From Gelatoporia subvermispora B (Eukaryota > Basidiomycota > Agaricomycetes > Polyporales > Gelatoporiaceae), in assembly GCA_000320605.2 (NCBI GenBank), contig KB445821.1, positions 181,477 to 211,011 on the forward strand: a DNA stretch of 29,535 nucleotides. Direction: 5' to 3'. The position numbers and the translations under genes are program-made. The notes beneath the pieces were generated by a model. It saw nothing but the letters and a program-made list of their open reading frames with translations. It had not been told where the DNA came from and made no database searches. Below are positions 21,092 through 29,535 of this stretch, one piece after another. The first letter of the stretch is position 1; each line of letters begins with the position of its first letter.

Positions 21092-21593
21092 ATCTATGAT
21101 ACCGTTTGAACAGTTGCTGATCGTGATATCTTCCAGGGATTGCGAGCGACTGTTTGCCGGAGTGTTGAGACATGAGGACGCGTCGCTTGAGCCACTACTG
21201 GAAGACGTCCCAGCAAGTGAGGGCTTCAGACTGGATTAGAGTCGCATGGCTGGTATGAGCGGGGTCAATATGCTCACCAGCCTTAGGAGGGAAGGAGCAG
21301 GAGACAAGGACATCTTCGCTGAAGATGCACGACAGTATAGAAGTGATAGTTGTCGGGGTCTATGCACCAGGCAGTGTGGACTGGATTGCGTGGTCGAGAG
21401 CCTAAATACTGCGAAATTGTCGGTCAAAGTCATAATAGGCTGTAAGCCTCATGATCAGCCTCATGGGTGAGACATGAATACCAAAGTCAGTGCTCGATCA
21501 GGCGGGCAGGATCATAATATACATGTGTGATTGACACTTCGTGCTAGCGATACAAGTCAAAAAATAACGGGTATACAATACAATGCATACGGG
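21092..21593. other. Tandem intergenic region
   Basis: This is the space between the 5' end of the hypothetical membrane protein gene and the 3' end of the TFIIIC gene, both on the minus strand. A 67-codon minus frame at 21173-20970 (MSQHSGKQ start) could be a 5' exon of the membrane protein gene, but no donor joins it in phase. Nothing else was found. Confidence 0.4.
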
Positions 21594-24500
21594 TCAGATA
21601 GACAGCCAACGACGATAGAGCTCTTGCGCCAACGGTGTCGCGCCAGTAGTGACATATATCTGTGACAAGTTGTATGCAGCTTCACGAGCTAGTCCATATG
21701 CCTGACAACGACAATTAGAACGTTTAAAAGCGGCGCATAGAGCTAAGGTGACTACAGCATACCTGGCTGCCGGTCTTCAGCCTCGCCTCCGCCATCTCGA
21801 GAACGCGTTCGTAATGTCGAACGGCATGCGTGTACAGACCTATTGGAATGTGAGTGTGCCTTATCGAACCACAAATCTAATCATACCTAGTTGATGGAAT
21901 GCTCGACCAAAGTTGTACTCAACCTCATCCATGTCCACATCATCCGCTCCCCGCAGTTTACGATACTGCGACAGAAACGCCGTTCCCTGCGCAACCAGAT
22001 GATGCCGGTTATCTGCTTGTCGTTGCATGGCGCGTCCAAAGGATGCAATAGCGAGGCACAAACAGATCATAGGGTCGTGTGGGCAATAATCATAAGCATG
22101 CAGCAGGTAGACTGCGTCCATGTAAGTCCATGTACCACAATTTTGAAGTAAGACGAACTCACATAATGCGCTCTGATAACTCCTGGATGCAAGGCAAAGC
22201 TGACCGTACAAGGCAACACTGATCGGGTTGTCCTTCGTCGGCACAAATGCCCCTGCCCCGGTCGAGTCATCTTTCGTCCCAACAGGCTCGTCGTCCAGGG
22301 CATCGTCGCCCTCATCCGCTTTGCTTGAGCCGCCCGGTAAGCCGTACCGCTTGAGCGTCGTGTTCCACCGCACTGCATCCCTGTTTTTCACCACCGCATC
22401 CGCCACCTTGAGTTCACGGAGCAGGTGCTTCGAGAGGGTGGAGACGAGGAAAGCGTCCGTCGCCTGAAGACCGCTCCCCAGAGAAGCGAGAAGGACGCGG
22501 AGTGGCTCGTTGTTGAACTGGTGTGCGCTCACGAGTTTGCGGGCCGAGTCGACGACGACGTTGAACTTGCGCGCGTGGATAGAGCAAGCTGTAACGTCCG
22601 GATGGGCGGGAAGTTATCGTGTAGGCAGAGCACGACGCACCCATCAGAGTAAGATGTATGGTGTCTTTATCGGAGCTACCCTGATAGGCATTTGAAAACA
22701 GAATGTGTCGCAAAATCTCTTGAGCATGATCATACTGGCCTCGTTTGGTGAGTAGGAATGCATACTGGTGATAAAATCGATCCTGTCAGACTGCAACATG
22801 AATCATGGAAAGCAATGAAAGCTACCTGCATGAACAACCGTAACCAGTCATCGAACGAGATCGTCCTGAACGCGTTCAGGCGCTCGCCTTTCGTGCCTTC
22901 AGACTTGATTTTTCGTGAGCTACCTTCCAGTCCTGCGGCGCAGTTGTCGGCATTCGGGAGCACTGAGAGACAATGGAACATACCTATCTCGAGCTGCAGG
23001 CGCGACGCCATGCTATCTTCGCTCTGCTCCGTGATCTGTTTCCTCGAGGACCGGGGGAACATTCCCCTGAAGCCCAGTTGCTACCAAGCGCAGGGAACGA
23101 ATATGAACGCGTTGGTCACATACGGCGCACAGCACACGCACCCGACTGGCCAGGAACAGGTTCCGCGTCTCCCGGAAAGACTCGACCAACTTCTCTGCCT
23201 CGACGAGCCACTCACGCTCCGCCTCTGTCTCGCCCGCAAGCATGCGCGGCCACAGCTCGCGCACGCGCCGGAAGCTCGCCGCCGTCTCGCGCTCCTGCTG
23301 CGCCTCCAGTTCCCGTAACTGAGCGTGCGTGAGCCGGTTCGCCGGCTTGGCCTGCGCGGCCTTGCCCTTGCCCCGTGCTTTGTCCTCGAACAGCAGCGTG
23401 CCGCTGGGATCGGGTGTCCCCTCGCCGCTGGCATCTTGCCGCGAACGGCGCTTGCGAGAGTCGATCACTGCGCACAGTTAGCGGGTTCATGGAAGTGGAG
23501 GCTCGTGGAACGTACCTTGGAGCACGAGATCGAGCGCCCTGCGAGGATTGCCGAGGATTTCGTATATCTCTGCCAGCTTCATCTTTGCTTCGTTGTGTGT
23601 AGGGTCCGCGGCGATAACTGTACGCAGCTGAGGTTAGGCTTGCTAAGTACATTGCACATTGCGAGAGAAACACGCACCGTGCTCGTACATCTCCGCCGAC
23701 TCGTCGAGGTTGCCAATCATGCGTCTGCAGGCCGCCGCTTGGAGGATGACATGCAAGCTGCTGGTCTGGTTGCGATCCGGGTCAGCACATGGAGGCTCGC
23801 TATTGTGCAGAGCCACTCACCCCAGCGTCTGCACCGAGGATCTCATAGATATGACCTGCTTCGGCGTACATCTCACGCTCATAGTACGCATCCGCGATCT
23901 CTGCGAAGAGCGGGGCATACTCGACCACTTCCTGCGCCAAGATGATGTTCGCATGCCGCTACACCAAGTCCCCCAATCAGCGCCGCGCGTTCTATCGCGT
24001 CCAATAGATCCCATCGCACCTTTCCCTCCTCGATATCCCCCATCTTAATCCGCGCGATCGCAAGCCGATGCCTCGCATTGACATCCAGGGGATACGTCCC
24101 GGGCGGCATCTCGCCCTCGGCGCGCGGCCTCCCTTCCGCACCATCGAACTCGCGGTCGTCCTCGCACGCGTCCCAGAAGCGCTGCGCCGCGCGTCCCTGG
24201 AGCCAGCGGCACCCGCGACGGATCGCGTGCACCGCGGCGGCGTGCGCGCCGAGCGTGTTGTGCAGGTCCGCGAGCACGAGCAGGTGCAGCGCACCGAACC
24301 CGCCGCCGGGCACCTCCGCCGCGCCCACGTCTGCCGCGAACGGGTCGACGCCCGAGCCCCCTGGGAAGGCACCGTGGTAGTAGGCGAACGCGTCTGCGAA
24401 GAGCTGTGCGCAGAGCGGGAGCTCGGAGAGCTCGATGAGCACAGGACGCAGCTCGTCGAGGACGGTCAGGTTGTGCGGGAGACGCTTCAGGAGGGTGAGG

Positions 24501-25667
24501 AACGCATTGCGGGCCTGGGGGAGCAGAGTCAGCTGGATGCGAGGCAAACTTGGGTGCGGGTCTTAACCCCAGGGTAGGGTTAGACGAGCGCATCCGAAGG
24601 GTCTGGCGGGCGCACCGTGCGGAGCTCTCCGGTGCTCTTGGCGAGCGTGGCGCGGTCCCAGAGCGCGTTGACGTTCGTCGGGTCGAGCGAGGTGACCTTT
24701 CCGAAGCAATAGAGCGCCTCCTTGTCGTGGCCCATCTCCCTGCGCGCGGTCAGCCGCTTTCGCGCAACAGCTCGGGGGCGGACGGCGACTCACAGCGACT
24801 GCCGCGCGAGGCGCTCCCACTCCTCCGCGTCGTGCAGGAGGTGCGCGCCCATGATGCGCAGCTGGAGCGCGCGCTGCGGCTCGCCGCGGTCCGCGTGGCA
24901 CTGCGCGAGCACGGACCAGGCGGAGGCGGCGCGCGGCTCGATGCGGATGACTTCTTGCATGACGCGCATCGCGCCCGCAAGGTCGTTGTCGACGTACGCC
25001 TGGTTGCCCTCGCCGATGAGCGCCTTGACTTGCTGCGAGAGCACCGGGCCCGCTCGGCGTCCGCGCTGTGGGGTGGTGAGCGATGTTCGGGTGGATTACA
25101 GGGGCATATGCGCGATGCTCGATGGGGTTATACAGGTATATGCGCGGGGTGGAGGTGGAAGAGGGGTGCAGGGGTGCGCACCTTCTTCTTGCCCTTGGCG
25201 CGTCCGACGCCGGACGCGGCGCGGAGGTCGTCGCGGAACTCGGCCTCCTTCTCTTCGAGGTCAAAGTCCCAGTCCTTGCTGAGCAGCCCGGGGCCGGACG
25301 CCGCGCCGCCCTCGCGGATGTTCTGCACCAGCCGGCTGTGAATGGTGACCAGGCTCAGCCAGCGCGCAGATTCGGAATGGTGAGGGAGGGGGGGACGTAC
25401 TCAAAGTCGCCCTCGATGGCGGCCTCGGTGCGCGCTTCGTCCGCTCCTAGCGCGTCCTCGTCCTCGTCGGCGGCATCGGAAACTTCCTCTGAGGTAGAGG
25501 AGGCGTCTTCTTCGTAGTCGGACACGGACGCGTCGCTCGAGTCGCTCCGCTCGTAGTAGTCCGGCTCGTCGTGCTGATCTGGGCGCATATAGTCAGTCAG
25601 GGGGGCGCGCGGGACGGCTGGCGAGGCGGGACGTACATGAGGTGCTCGCCCCAGATGGCCCTGGCAT
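21594..25667 (-). CDS. TFC4: TFIIIC TPR subunit (Tfc4/Sfc4, tau131 homologue)
   Basis: Seventeen exons join in frame to 1023 residues, close to the about 1025 of the yeast protein: 25667-25637, 25578-25401, 25335-25182, 25065-24794, 24739-24616, 24514-24020, 23958-23821, 23765-23678, 23617-23516, 23467-23142, 23080-22984, 22932-22826, 22764-22641, 22588-22163, 22111-21887, 21839-21763, 21701-21594. An acidic Ser/Glu/Asp-rich N-terminus (YYERSDSSDASVSDYEED) is followed by family blocks: LIGEGNQAYVDNDLAGAM, IEPRAASAWSVLA, YCFGKVTSLDPTNVNALWDR, LPHNLTVLDELRPVLIELS, ANIILAQEVVEYAPLFAEIA, DPTHNEAKMKLAEIYEILG, DDWLRLFMQ, ANLHAYDYC-type block YLLHAYDYCPHDPMICL, and the C-terminus LYRRWLSI. These are TPR arrays in three groups. 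In TFIIIC this subunit bridges A-box binding and TFIIIB recruitment for RNA polymerase III. The 31 nt first exon encodes only MPGPSGASTS plus one base. Confidence 0.95.
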
Positions 25668-26007
25668 GGCGTGTTTCACGGTGTTGTGGCCTTTAGCGGG
25701 TAGCTGGCGTGTAAGTACAACCGCAAGGCCAGAAAGAGCACGGAACGGAATGCGAGGAGCAGGTCGACGATGGTGGTCCGCCGCAAAGCGTCCGCGAGCG
25801 CTCGATGCGGGACGAGCGCGCCGTCGCTCATGGGTATTGAAAATCTGCCCCACTGAACATCTTCAAACGCAATCATCTGAAGCTGATCTAGACCCCAAAT
25901 CCGTTGACGAGTGTAGAAACTCAACTTTCGGGACGGCGCAAGGAGTGTGGGTTGGATGCTTTCAGAGGTGGGTCGCCTATAGGCATATGCAGAGCACCCT
26001 ATGATAC
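25668..26007. promoter_or_regulatory. Shared head-to-head upstream region of TFIIIC subunit and tRNA-Arg
   Basis: The 340 bp between the TFIIIC subunit start (minus) and the tRNA gene (plus) must hold the polymerase II promoter of the former and the 5' flank of the latter. A minus-strand frame of 82 codons (25924-25676) ends 8 nt before the TFIIIC start codon. It could be an upstream reading frame in the leader or chance; no family was recognised. Confidence 0.5.
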
Positions 26008-26014
26008 GGCCGAC

Positions 26015-26025
26015 TGGCGAAATGG
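26015..26025 (+). promoter_or_regulatory. Internal A box of tRNA-Arg
   Basis: TGGCGAAATGG fits the A-box consensus TRGCNNARYNNG for RNA polymerase III. TFIIIC binds here. Confidence 0.8.
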
Positions 26026-26067
26026 CATCGCGTCTGACTACGACCCAGTTGCTATCAGGAGATTGCA

Positions 26068-26078
26068 GGTTCGACCCC
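26068..26078 (+). promoter_or_regulatory. Internal B box of tRNA-Arg
   Basis: GGTTCGACCCC matches the B-box consensus GGTTCGANTCC at ten of eleven places, the usual T being C. It is the high-affinity TFIIIC site. Confidence 0.82.
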
Positions 26079-26111
26079 TGCGTCGGTCACTATGGACACT
26101 GAGGATAAATC

Positions 26112-26125
26112 TTTTCACATTTTTT
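26112..26125 (+). terminator. RNA polymerase III terminator of tRNA-Arg
   Basis: A T4 run at 26112-26115 lies 23 nt after the tRNA, with a backup T6 run at 26120-26125. Both are on the coding strand, as polymerase III termination needs. Confidence 0.7.
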
Positions 26126-26461
26126 GTGGACTTTTCCTGTTTTAACGCCATACCGTTCACCTTTGTACCACGGCGCACGCCAGCATATCACCCCCCCACT
26201 CCGTCTCGTCATTTCTATGTAGGACATAAAATCGGGGTATCTCTGTTGTTGCGAAGACAAACATGGATGCACATAAACATACGATGAGTCGGTAGATTAC
26301 AATGCTGCTGCGTAACATGCGTGCGTGGGTGCGTGGTGCGCCGGACCTATCAACACAAACCGAAACCGCCATACGGGTCCGTATGCAGTCCTCCTCAGAC
26401 CCGACCTTCCCTCTCCCCTCCTGTCTCCGTGCATCATCTGATCAGACAGACTATCGCGCAC
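26126..26461. other. Intergenic, no gene seen
   Basis: This is the 3' flank of the minus-strand HAPSTR1-like gene and the downstream side of the tRNA. It is AT-rich at first. No coding signal was recognised. Confidence 0.5.
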
Positions 26462-27663
26462 TCACCGCCGCGCCACGCGCTTGCGCTCCCGGCCCCCCTC
26501 TTCCTCCACATCCATCGCATCCGAGGCTTGGCAATTCAGATTCTGGTCGTTCGCATGCGCGAGAGGCGCAATGCCCGACGCGCGTGCACTGCGCGTGCGC
26601 CGCCGGCTGGCACTCGCGGCCGCGGCCGCATCGGACAGTGCGGACGGGGGCGCCTGGGCAGACTCGAGCAGCATCGTGTTGTGCCTTCTCTTCGTGCCCG
26701 CGGCGGGCTCGTGCTCCGCGAGCGAGCTGGGTGCGAAGGCGGGAGCGGGTGCGGGTGGGGAGGGCTGGAGGGGCTGGATGACCGCGAGGGGCGCGGGAGC
26801 GTGCGTCTCGAAGACGCGCGACTTGAGCGCGGCGTGCGGCGCTAGTGTGAGGCGCGGTGGGGGTGAGGGCGAGGAGGGCGGATGCGAGGCGTAGGCGAGC
26901 GAGCCGGCGGATGAGGATGGGCTGTAGGGCGTGAGCGGGCCGGCTGCTGGGACCTGGCGGTCGACGAGGGGTGGGACTGGATGGGTGAGCCTGCAAAGAA
27001 CGAAAAGGGGCCGACTTACGGTGATGTCTCTGGTCCGCGGCGCCGCGTATGCGGACGTTCCTGGCTTCGTCGTAGTTGTCGATGTCGTCGTTGTTTGAGG
27101 TGCGGGGGCGGGGACGGAGGGCTTTGCGGGCGGGGGTGCAGCGGAGGAAGGAGGAGGGGCAGGGCCCATGCGTGTGCGCTCGCGCTCCTCGTCCTCGTCT
27201 TCCTCCTCCTCGCGGCTCTTGATCGCCTCGAGCCGTGCTTCGATGTAGTCCATGATGCGGCCGATGCTCGTGCCGGGGCCGCCCGCGTCGCTGCTCTCGC
27301 CCGTCGAGACGCCCTGCTGGATCATGAGCAGGAGGTCCTGGCACGCCGCTGCGTACCCGGCGTTGTACGCGCGCTTGGACGTGCGCCGCGAGCTGCGGTA
27401 CAGCGTGGTCAGGCTCAGCGCCGCCGCTGTCGGTCGTCGTCGTCGCCGTCGTTGCAGTGCGGGCAGAGGTGTCGTCGAGGGCGGCGGGGCGCAGTCGGGG
27501 ACGGATACGGGAGCGAGGAGTCACAGGAGGCGGGTGAGCAGGGGCTGAGCGAACGAAAAAACAAAGACGGACCTTTGAAGTTGTTCGTGAGCTCCTTCTC
27601 CGCGTTTGCGAGGTTCGAGGTCGGCAGCGAGTTGGCGAGGATGTTGAGGTTGAGGGATTCCAT
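26462..27663 (-). CDS. Conserved hypothetical protein, DUF4588/HAPSTR1-like
   Basis: The model has exons 27663-27573, 27426-27020 and 26953-26462, giving 329 residues. The first intron is 146 nt and rich in GAC/ACG triplets; the second is set at 66 nt (donor GTAAGT) because this keeps the frame that ends in MDVEEEGGRERKRVARR. Reading through it is also in frame, and an internal TTTGCAG acceptor would break the frame. The N-terminus MESLNLNILANSLPTSNLAN is followed by KAAALSLTTLYRSSRRTSKR, AYNAGYAAACQDLL, then IMDYIEARLEAIKSREEEED, a helical charged region; the rest is Pro/Ala/Ser-rich and disordered. The TLYRSS-x-RAYNAGY block resembles the DUF4588 core of the animal stress regulator HAPSTR1/TAPR1 (LYK-x-S-x-RRSYDLGY as I recall it). 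That link is an inference; function here is unknown, and a nuclear location is suggested by the basic end. Confidence 0.68.
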
Positions 27664-27799
27664 CGCGGGTGGGCGTTGTGGCTGGGAGACGGTGAGACGA
27701 AGAGAGATAGCCCACCCAAAGCGACCACTATGCGCGGCATTATGTAAGCGCACGTGGCGCATCGGAGGCACGGGCCGATCGTCCGTCCGCACCGGGCTC

Positions 27800-28660
27800 G
27801 TTGCGTGCGTCGACTCTCGTAGTCCCGCAGCGACCTCTACACCATTCGCCCCAGCTAGCGACCCTGCGCGACGACCTCAACGGCGACAAGACGCGAGTCC
27901 GCCAAGATGAACGCGTGCGCGTCCTGATGGCGCTGCCCGCTGCTGTCGACACCCTCGCAGAGAGCCCCACCGCGCAGTGCGCAAGGTACGGCGTCGGTTG
28001 CGCACATCGCATGCAACGCCCGAGCACCCCTCACCGGCGGCCTCGCAAATCTTCCGGTCGCGCGATGGCACCACACCGATCCCGCCAGGCCCGCTCTCCC
28101 ATGTACGGCCTTGACAGCGGACCGTGTGCGCGCTCTGGAGCCGGTGGATAGCAAGAACGTCTGTGCCGAGCCGCTCTGGTGACCGTATGGCACTGCGTTT
28201 GTGACCGCAGTCCAAGCTGCACAGGATGGTGCGCACAGGAAGCTGATCAATTAATCGGTCTATGTGCAGACTCCTGGGCTTCGTCAGTAATGGGCAGAAG
28301 AGCAATATAACCGGCCTTGTGGCGGTATTTGGGCTCGGGCTGGACCACCTGCAAGAGCTCATATTCGCAAACCGTGTAGTTGTTGGAGCAGGAGGTGCGT
28401 CTCAAATATATCGTACAGTGGATTGCGTGCTGATCTTATATTCACGCAGCCCAGACCTACGCGCTGGCGTCGTACCTTCTGCCGCTCATCCTCGACGCCC
28501 TCCTGAATTTCCCACATTTCCTCAGCACCCTCCGGAACTCGCCCCCCACGTGTGATCCCGTTGCAGCCGCTCCCGTCTTTCAGCCTGCACCGGCTGCCCA
28601 GCCGGTGGCATTCAAAGGCGACCTTCGGATCGGGAGCAGGGGCAGCTGCCGAAGACACGC
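27800..28660 (+). other. Coding-like stretch, possibly a decayed or unresolved gene
   Basis: Three patches on the plus strand look like protein but do not join with confidence: LATLRDDLNGDKTRVRQDER with VRVLMALPAAVDTLAESP (about 27858-27970), RALEPVDSKNVCAEPLW then PYGTAFVTAVQAAQDG (about 28120-28245) interrupted by an in-frame TGA at 28180-28182, and VFGLGLDHLQELIFANRVVV (about 28325-28395) spliced over 28396-28448 to TYALASYLLPLILDALLNFP (about 28450-28510) and a proline-rich tail. The last splice (donor GTGCGT, acceptor CACGCAG) is good; the earlier links are not, and a second stop follows at about 28253. I do not recognise the family. It may be a pseudogene, or a gene whose other exons I failed to place. 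GC-rich composition makes chance open frames common here. Confidence 0.35.
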
Positions 28661-28799
28661 GCGGACACGGACGTAGAGAGCTGTTGCAGGTACGGCTCCG
28701 GCGTGGGCGAGTCGTGGGCGAGCTTGCCAGGACGCGCCTCTCGGCGGGAGCAGCTGCCTGCTACCATGTGGCGTAAGGCTCCAACCTTTTACTTTACGT

Positions 28800-28860
28800 T
28801 TACAGATTTCGTGTATGTAGATAGTAAACTGTAAGTAGATAGTAAATACTGGGTATAAAC
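28800..28860. repeat. AT-rich short direct repeats
   Basis: GTAGATAGTAAA occurs twice within about 30 bp, and an inverted-looking TTTACTTTACGTTTAC lies just before. They sit downstream of the hAT transposase stop and may be sub-terminal element repeats. Confidence 0.4.
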
Positions 28861-28863
28861 TGT

Positions 28864-29140
28864 TTAAACTCTATGGATCGGCGGGAGTCCTGCGACAACG
28901 AGCAGTCCCTCACGGATCCACTCGCGAGCGCACATCAACTCAGTAATCGTCGCCGCCTTCATCGAGCACCGAGTATCGGCGCATGCGTGGCGCGATCCCG
29001 AGAAGAGCCGCTCCACTGCCACACTCGCACCCGGAATAGCGAGAAAGTCTTTTGCCATAAGGGCAATGACTTCGAATTCCTGCTCATTCTCCTGCATAAA
29101 TACAGTGTCAGCTTCGATACAAAACCAAAATCTAACGACA
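28864..29140 (-). mobile_element. hAT-family transposase, C-terminal fragment
   Basis: On the minus strand the frame ending at 28864 reads EFEVIALMAKDFLAIPGASV then AVERLFSGSRHACADTRCSM and KAATITELMCAREWI. This is the C-terminal dimerisation domain of hAT transposases (FLAIP-x-S-x-x-VERLFS-x-SRH and the ITE-x-MC-x-x-WI helix). An acceptor-like end (TTTATGCAG) stands directly before the exon near 29091-29099. The rest of the transposase (RNase H-like fold, zinc finger) should lie to the right, but that space is filled by telomere-type repeats, so the element is truncated or rearranged. It cannot move by itself. Just beyond its stop, 28780-28860 is AT-rich with the repeat GTAGATAGTAAA twice (near 28818 and 28835), possibly an element end. 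Confidence 0.75.
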
Positions 29141-29168
29141 AACCTAGTGATCTTATCCCGTTCGCACA

Positions 29169-29290
29169 GGGTTTAGGGTTAGGTGGCAGCGAGAGGTGCG
29201 ATGGATACTTATCCTAGTCTTGAAGACTTAGGGTTAGGGTTAGGGTTAGGTGGCGCCTCGAGCGAAGCGAGAGGCGCGATGGATACTTAT
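29169..29290 (+). repeat. Interstitial telomeric repeats in a duplicated segment
   Basis: TTTAGGGTTAGG lies at about 29171-29182 and three TTAGGG units plus TTAGG at 29228-29250. After each comes the same segment: GGTGGC, then AGCGAGAGG, T or C, GCGATGGATACTTATCC, and a TTGA-containing end (about 29181-29222 and 29249-29305). In the second copy the segment also contains the inverted repeat GCGCCTCG/CGAGAGGCGC around a short loop (29253-29277). The G-rich strand runs 5' to 3' to the right, the orientation of a right-hand chromosome end, yet sequence continues beyond it. Confidence 0.82.
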
Positions 29291-29535
29291 CCGAGCTTTG
29301 AGAGCTCCCTGTGTTAGAAGTCGTCGACTGGGTCAACAGGCTGGGGAACCACCCAGCAAACCCGTTTCGTCTTATATAGACTCATCAGGACCACGTTAGT
29401 CGACTCAATTGCGTCAGCGGGCGCCGACGGCCGGAGGCCGGAGGCCGAGGTGTAAGCACAATTACAAACGCCCTTACCAATCACTACTTATCCTCCAATG
29501 GCGTTAACAGCGCCATCATTTGATCCGAGGGCTGG
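29291..29535. other. Right edge, no gene seen
   Basis: There is no coding signal. A short tandem motif, GGCCGGA repeated with GGCCGAG (about 29428-29450), is present. The sequence may belong to a subtelomere or to the outer part of the hAT element. Confidence 0.4.

Larger units (their letters stand above)
26008..26089 (+). tRNA. tRNA-Arg(ACG) with 10 nt intron
   Basis: The cloverleaf folds cleanly. The acceptor stem is 26008-26014 with 26082-26088, with one G-T pair, and the discriminator is A at 26089. The D stem is GCG/CGC (17-19 with 29-31 of the 26000s). The anticodon stem is TCTGA/TCAGG, and the T arm is GCAGG-TTCGACC-CCTGC. The anticodon loop reads CTACGA then A, with anticodon ACG at 26040-26042, once a 10 nt insert (26044-26053) at the usual 37/38 intron site is removed. 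Surrounding bases (GCGTCTG-x-CTACGA, then AGATT) match the eukaryotic tRNA-Arg(ACG) pattern. The CCA end is not encoded, as expected in a nuclear gene. The tRNA reads CGT codons, with inosine at the wobble position extending this. Confidence 0.92.

Noticed and set aside
24045..24593. 182-codon and neighbouring frames on both strands at 24.0-25.3 kb
   Set aside because: These are shadows of the GC-rich TFIIIC exons, dominated by Arg/Ala/Pro. The TPR-coding frame explains the region.
26451..27740. 429-codon open frame on the minus strand
   Set aside because: It is a GC-driven alternative frame over the HAPSTR1-like gene, low-complexity Arg/Pro/Ser with no motif. The other frame has the conserved N-terminal block and splice sites.
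1..29535. CRISPR arrays, rRNA genes, bacterial operons or phage genes
   Set aside because: No regularly spaced repeats, no rRNA-like sequence, and spliceosomal introns throughout.

Overview
The window looks like nuclear DNA from a filamentous basidiomycete, most likely an Agaricomycete. The evidence is the very high density of 45-65 nt GT-AG introns, often with a CTRAY-type branch site near the acceptor; a DUF6534 seven-helix membrane protein gene, a family I know from mushroom-forming fungi; TTAGGG telomere-type repeats; a hAT transposase of the fungal type; and gene family content (TFIIIC subunit, SNF2 ATPase with a PHD finger, fungal acid sphingomyelinase, O-methyltransferase, F-box protein). 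Most exons are so short that simple open reading frames miss the genes. I rebuilt the models by hand from splice signals, reading-frame phase and family conservation.

Layout, left to right. 1-519 (+): last two exons of a lysine-rich hypothetical protein. About 1230-2520 (-): eroded relic of a DUF6534 gene. 2872-4509 (+): F-box-like protein, 3 exons. 5553-8789 (+): intact secreted acid sphingomyelinase, 22 exons, with 7 nt and 10 nt micro-exons. 9511-11437 (-): an apparently intact DUF6534 gene in 17 small exons, one of whose introns is GC-AG. 13071-15037 (+): class II O-methyltransferase, 10 exons. 15778-19828 (+): SNF2 chromatin-remodelling ATPase with a C-terminal PHD-type cysteine region, 23 exons. 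20037-21091 (-): hypothetical membrane protein. 21594-25667 (-): TFIIIC TPR subunit (Tfc4/Sfc4), 17 exons. 26008-26089 (+): tRNA-Arg(ACG) with a 10 nt intron. 26462-27663 (-): conserved DUF4588/HAPSTR1-like protein. About 27800-28660 (+): poorly resolved coding-like sequence, perhaps a decayed gene. 28864-29140 (-): hAT transposase C-terminus. 29169-29290: interstitial telomeric repeats inside a short duplicated segment.

The genes do not form an obvious pathway cluster. There is a housekeeping block (SNF2 ATPase, TFIIIC subunit, tRNA, HAPSTR1-like protein) and a more variable left part (F-box, sphingomyelinase, two DUF6534 copies). One functional link stands out: a TFIIIC subunit gene lies head-to-head with a tRNA gene, which is a TFIIIC target. 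The right end looks subtelomeric or like a healed break, with an orphan transposase end directly next to TTAGGG arrays. I see no CRISPR array, rRNA or bacterial-type operon.
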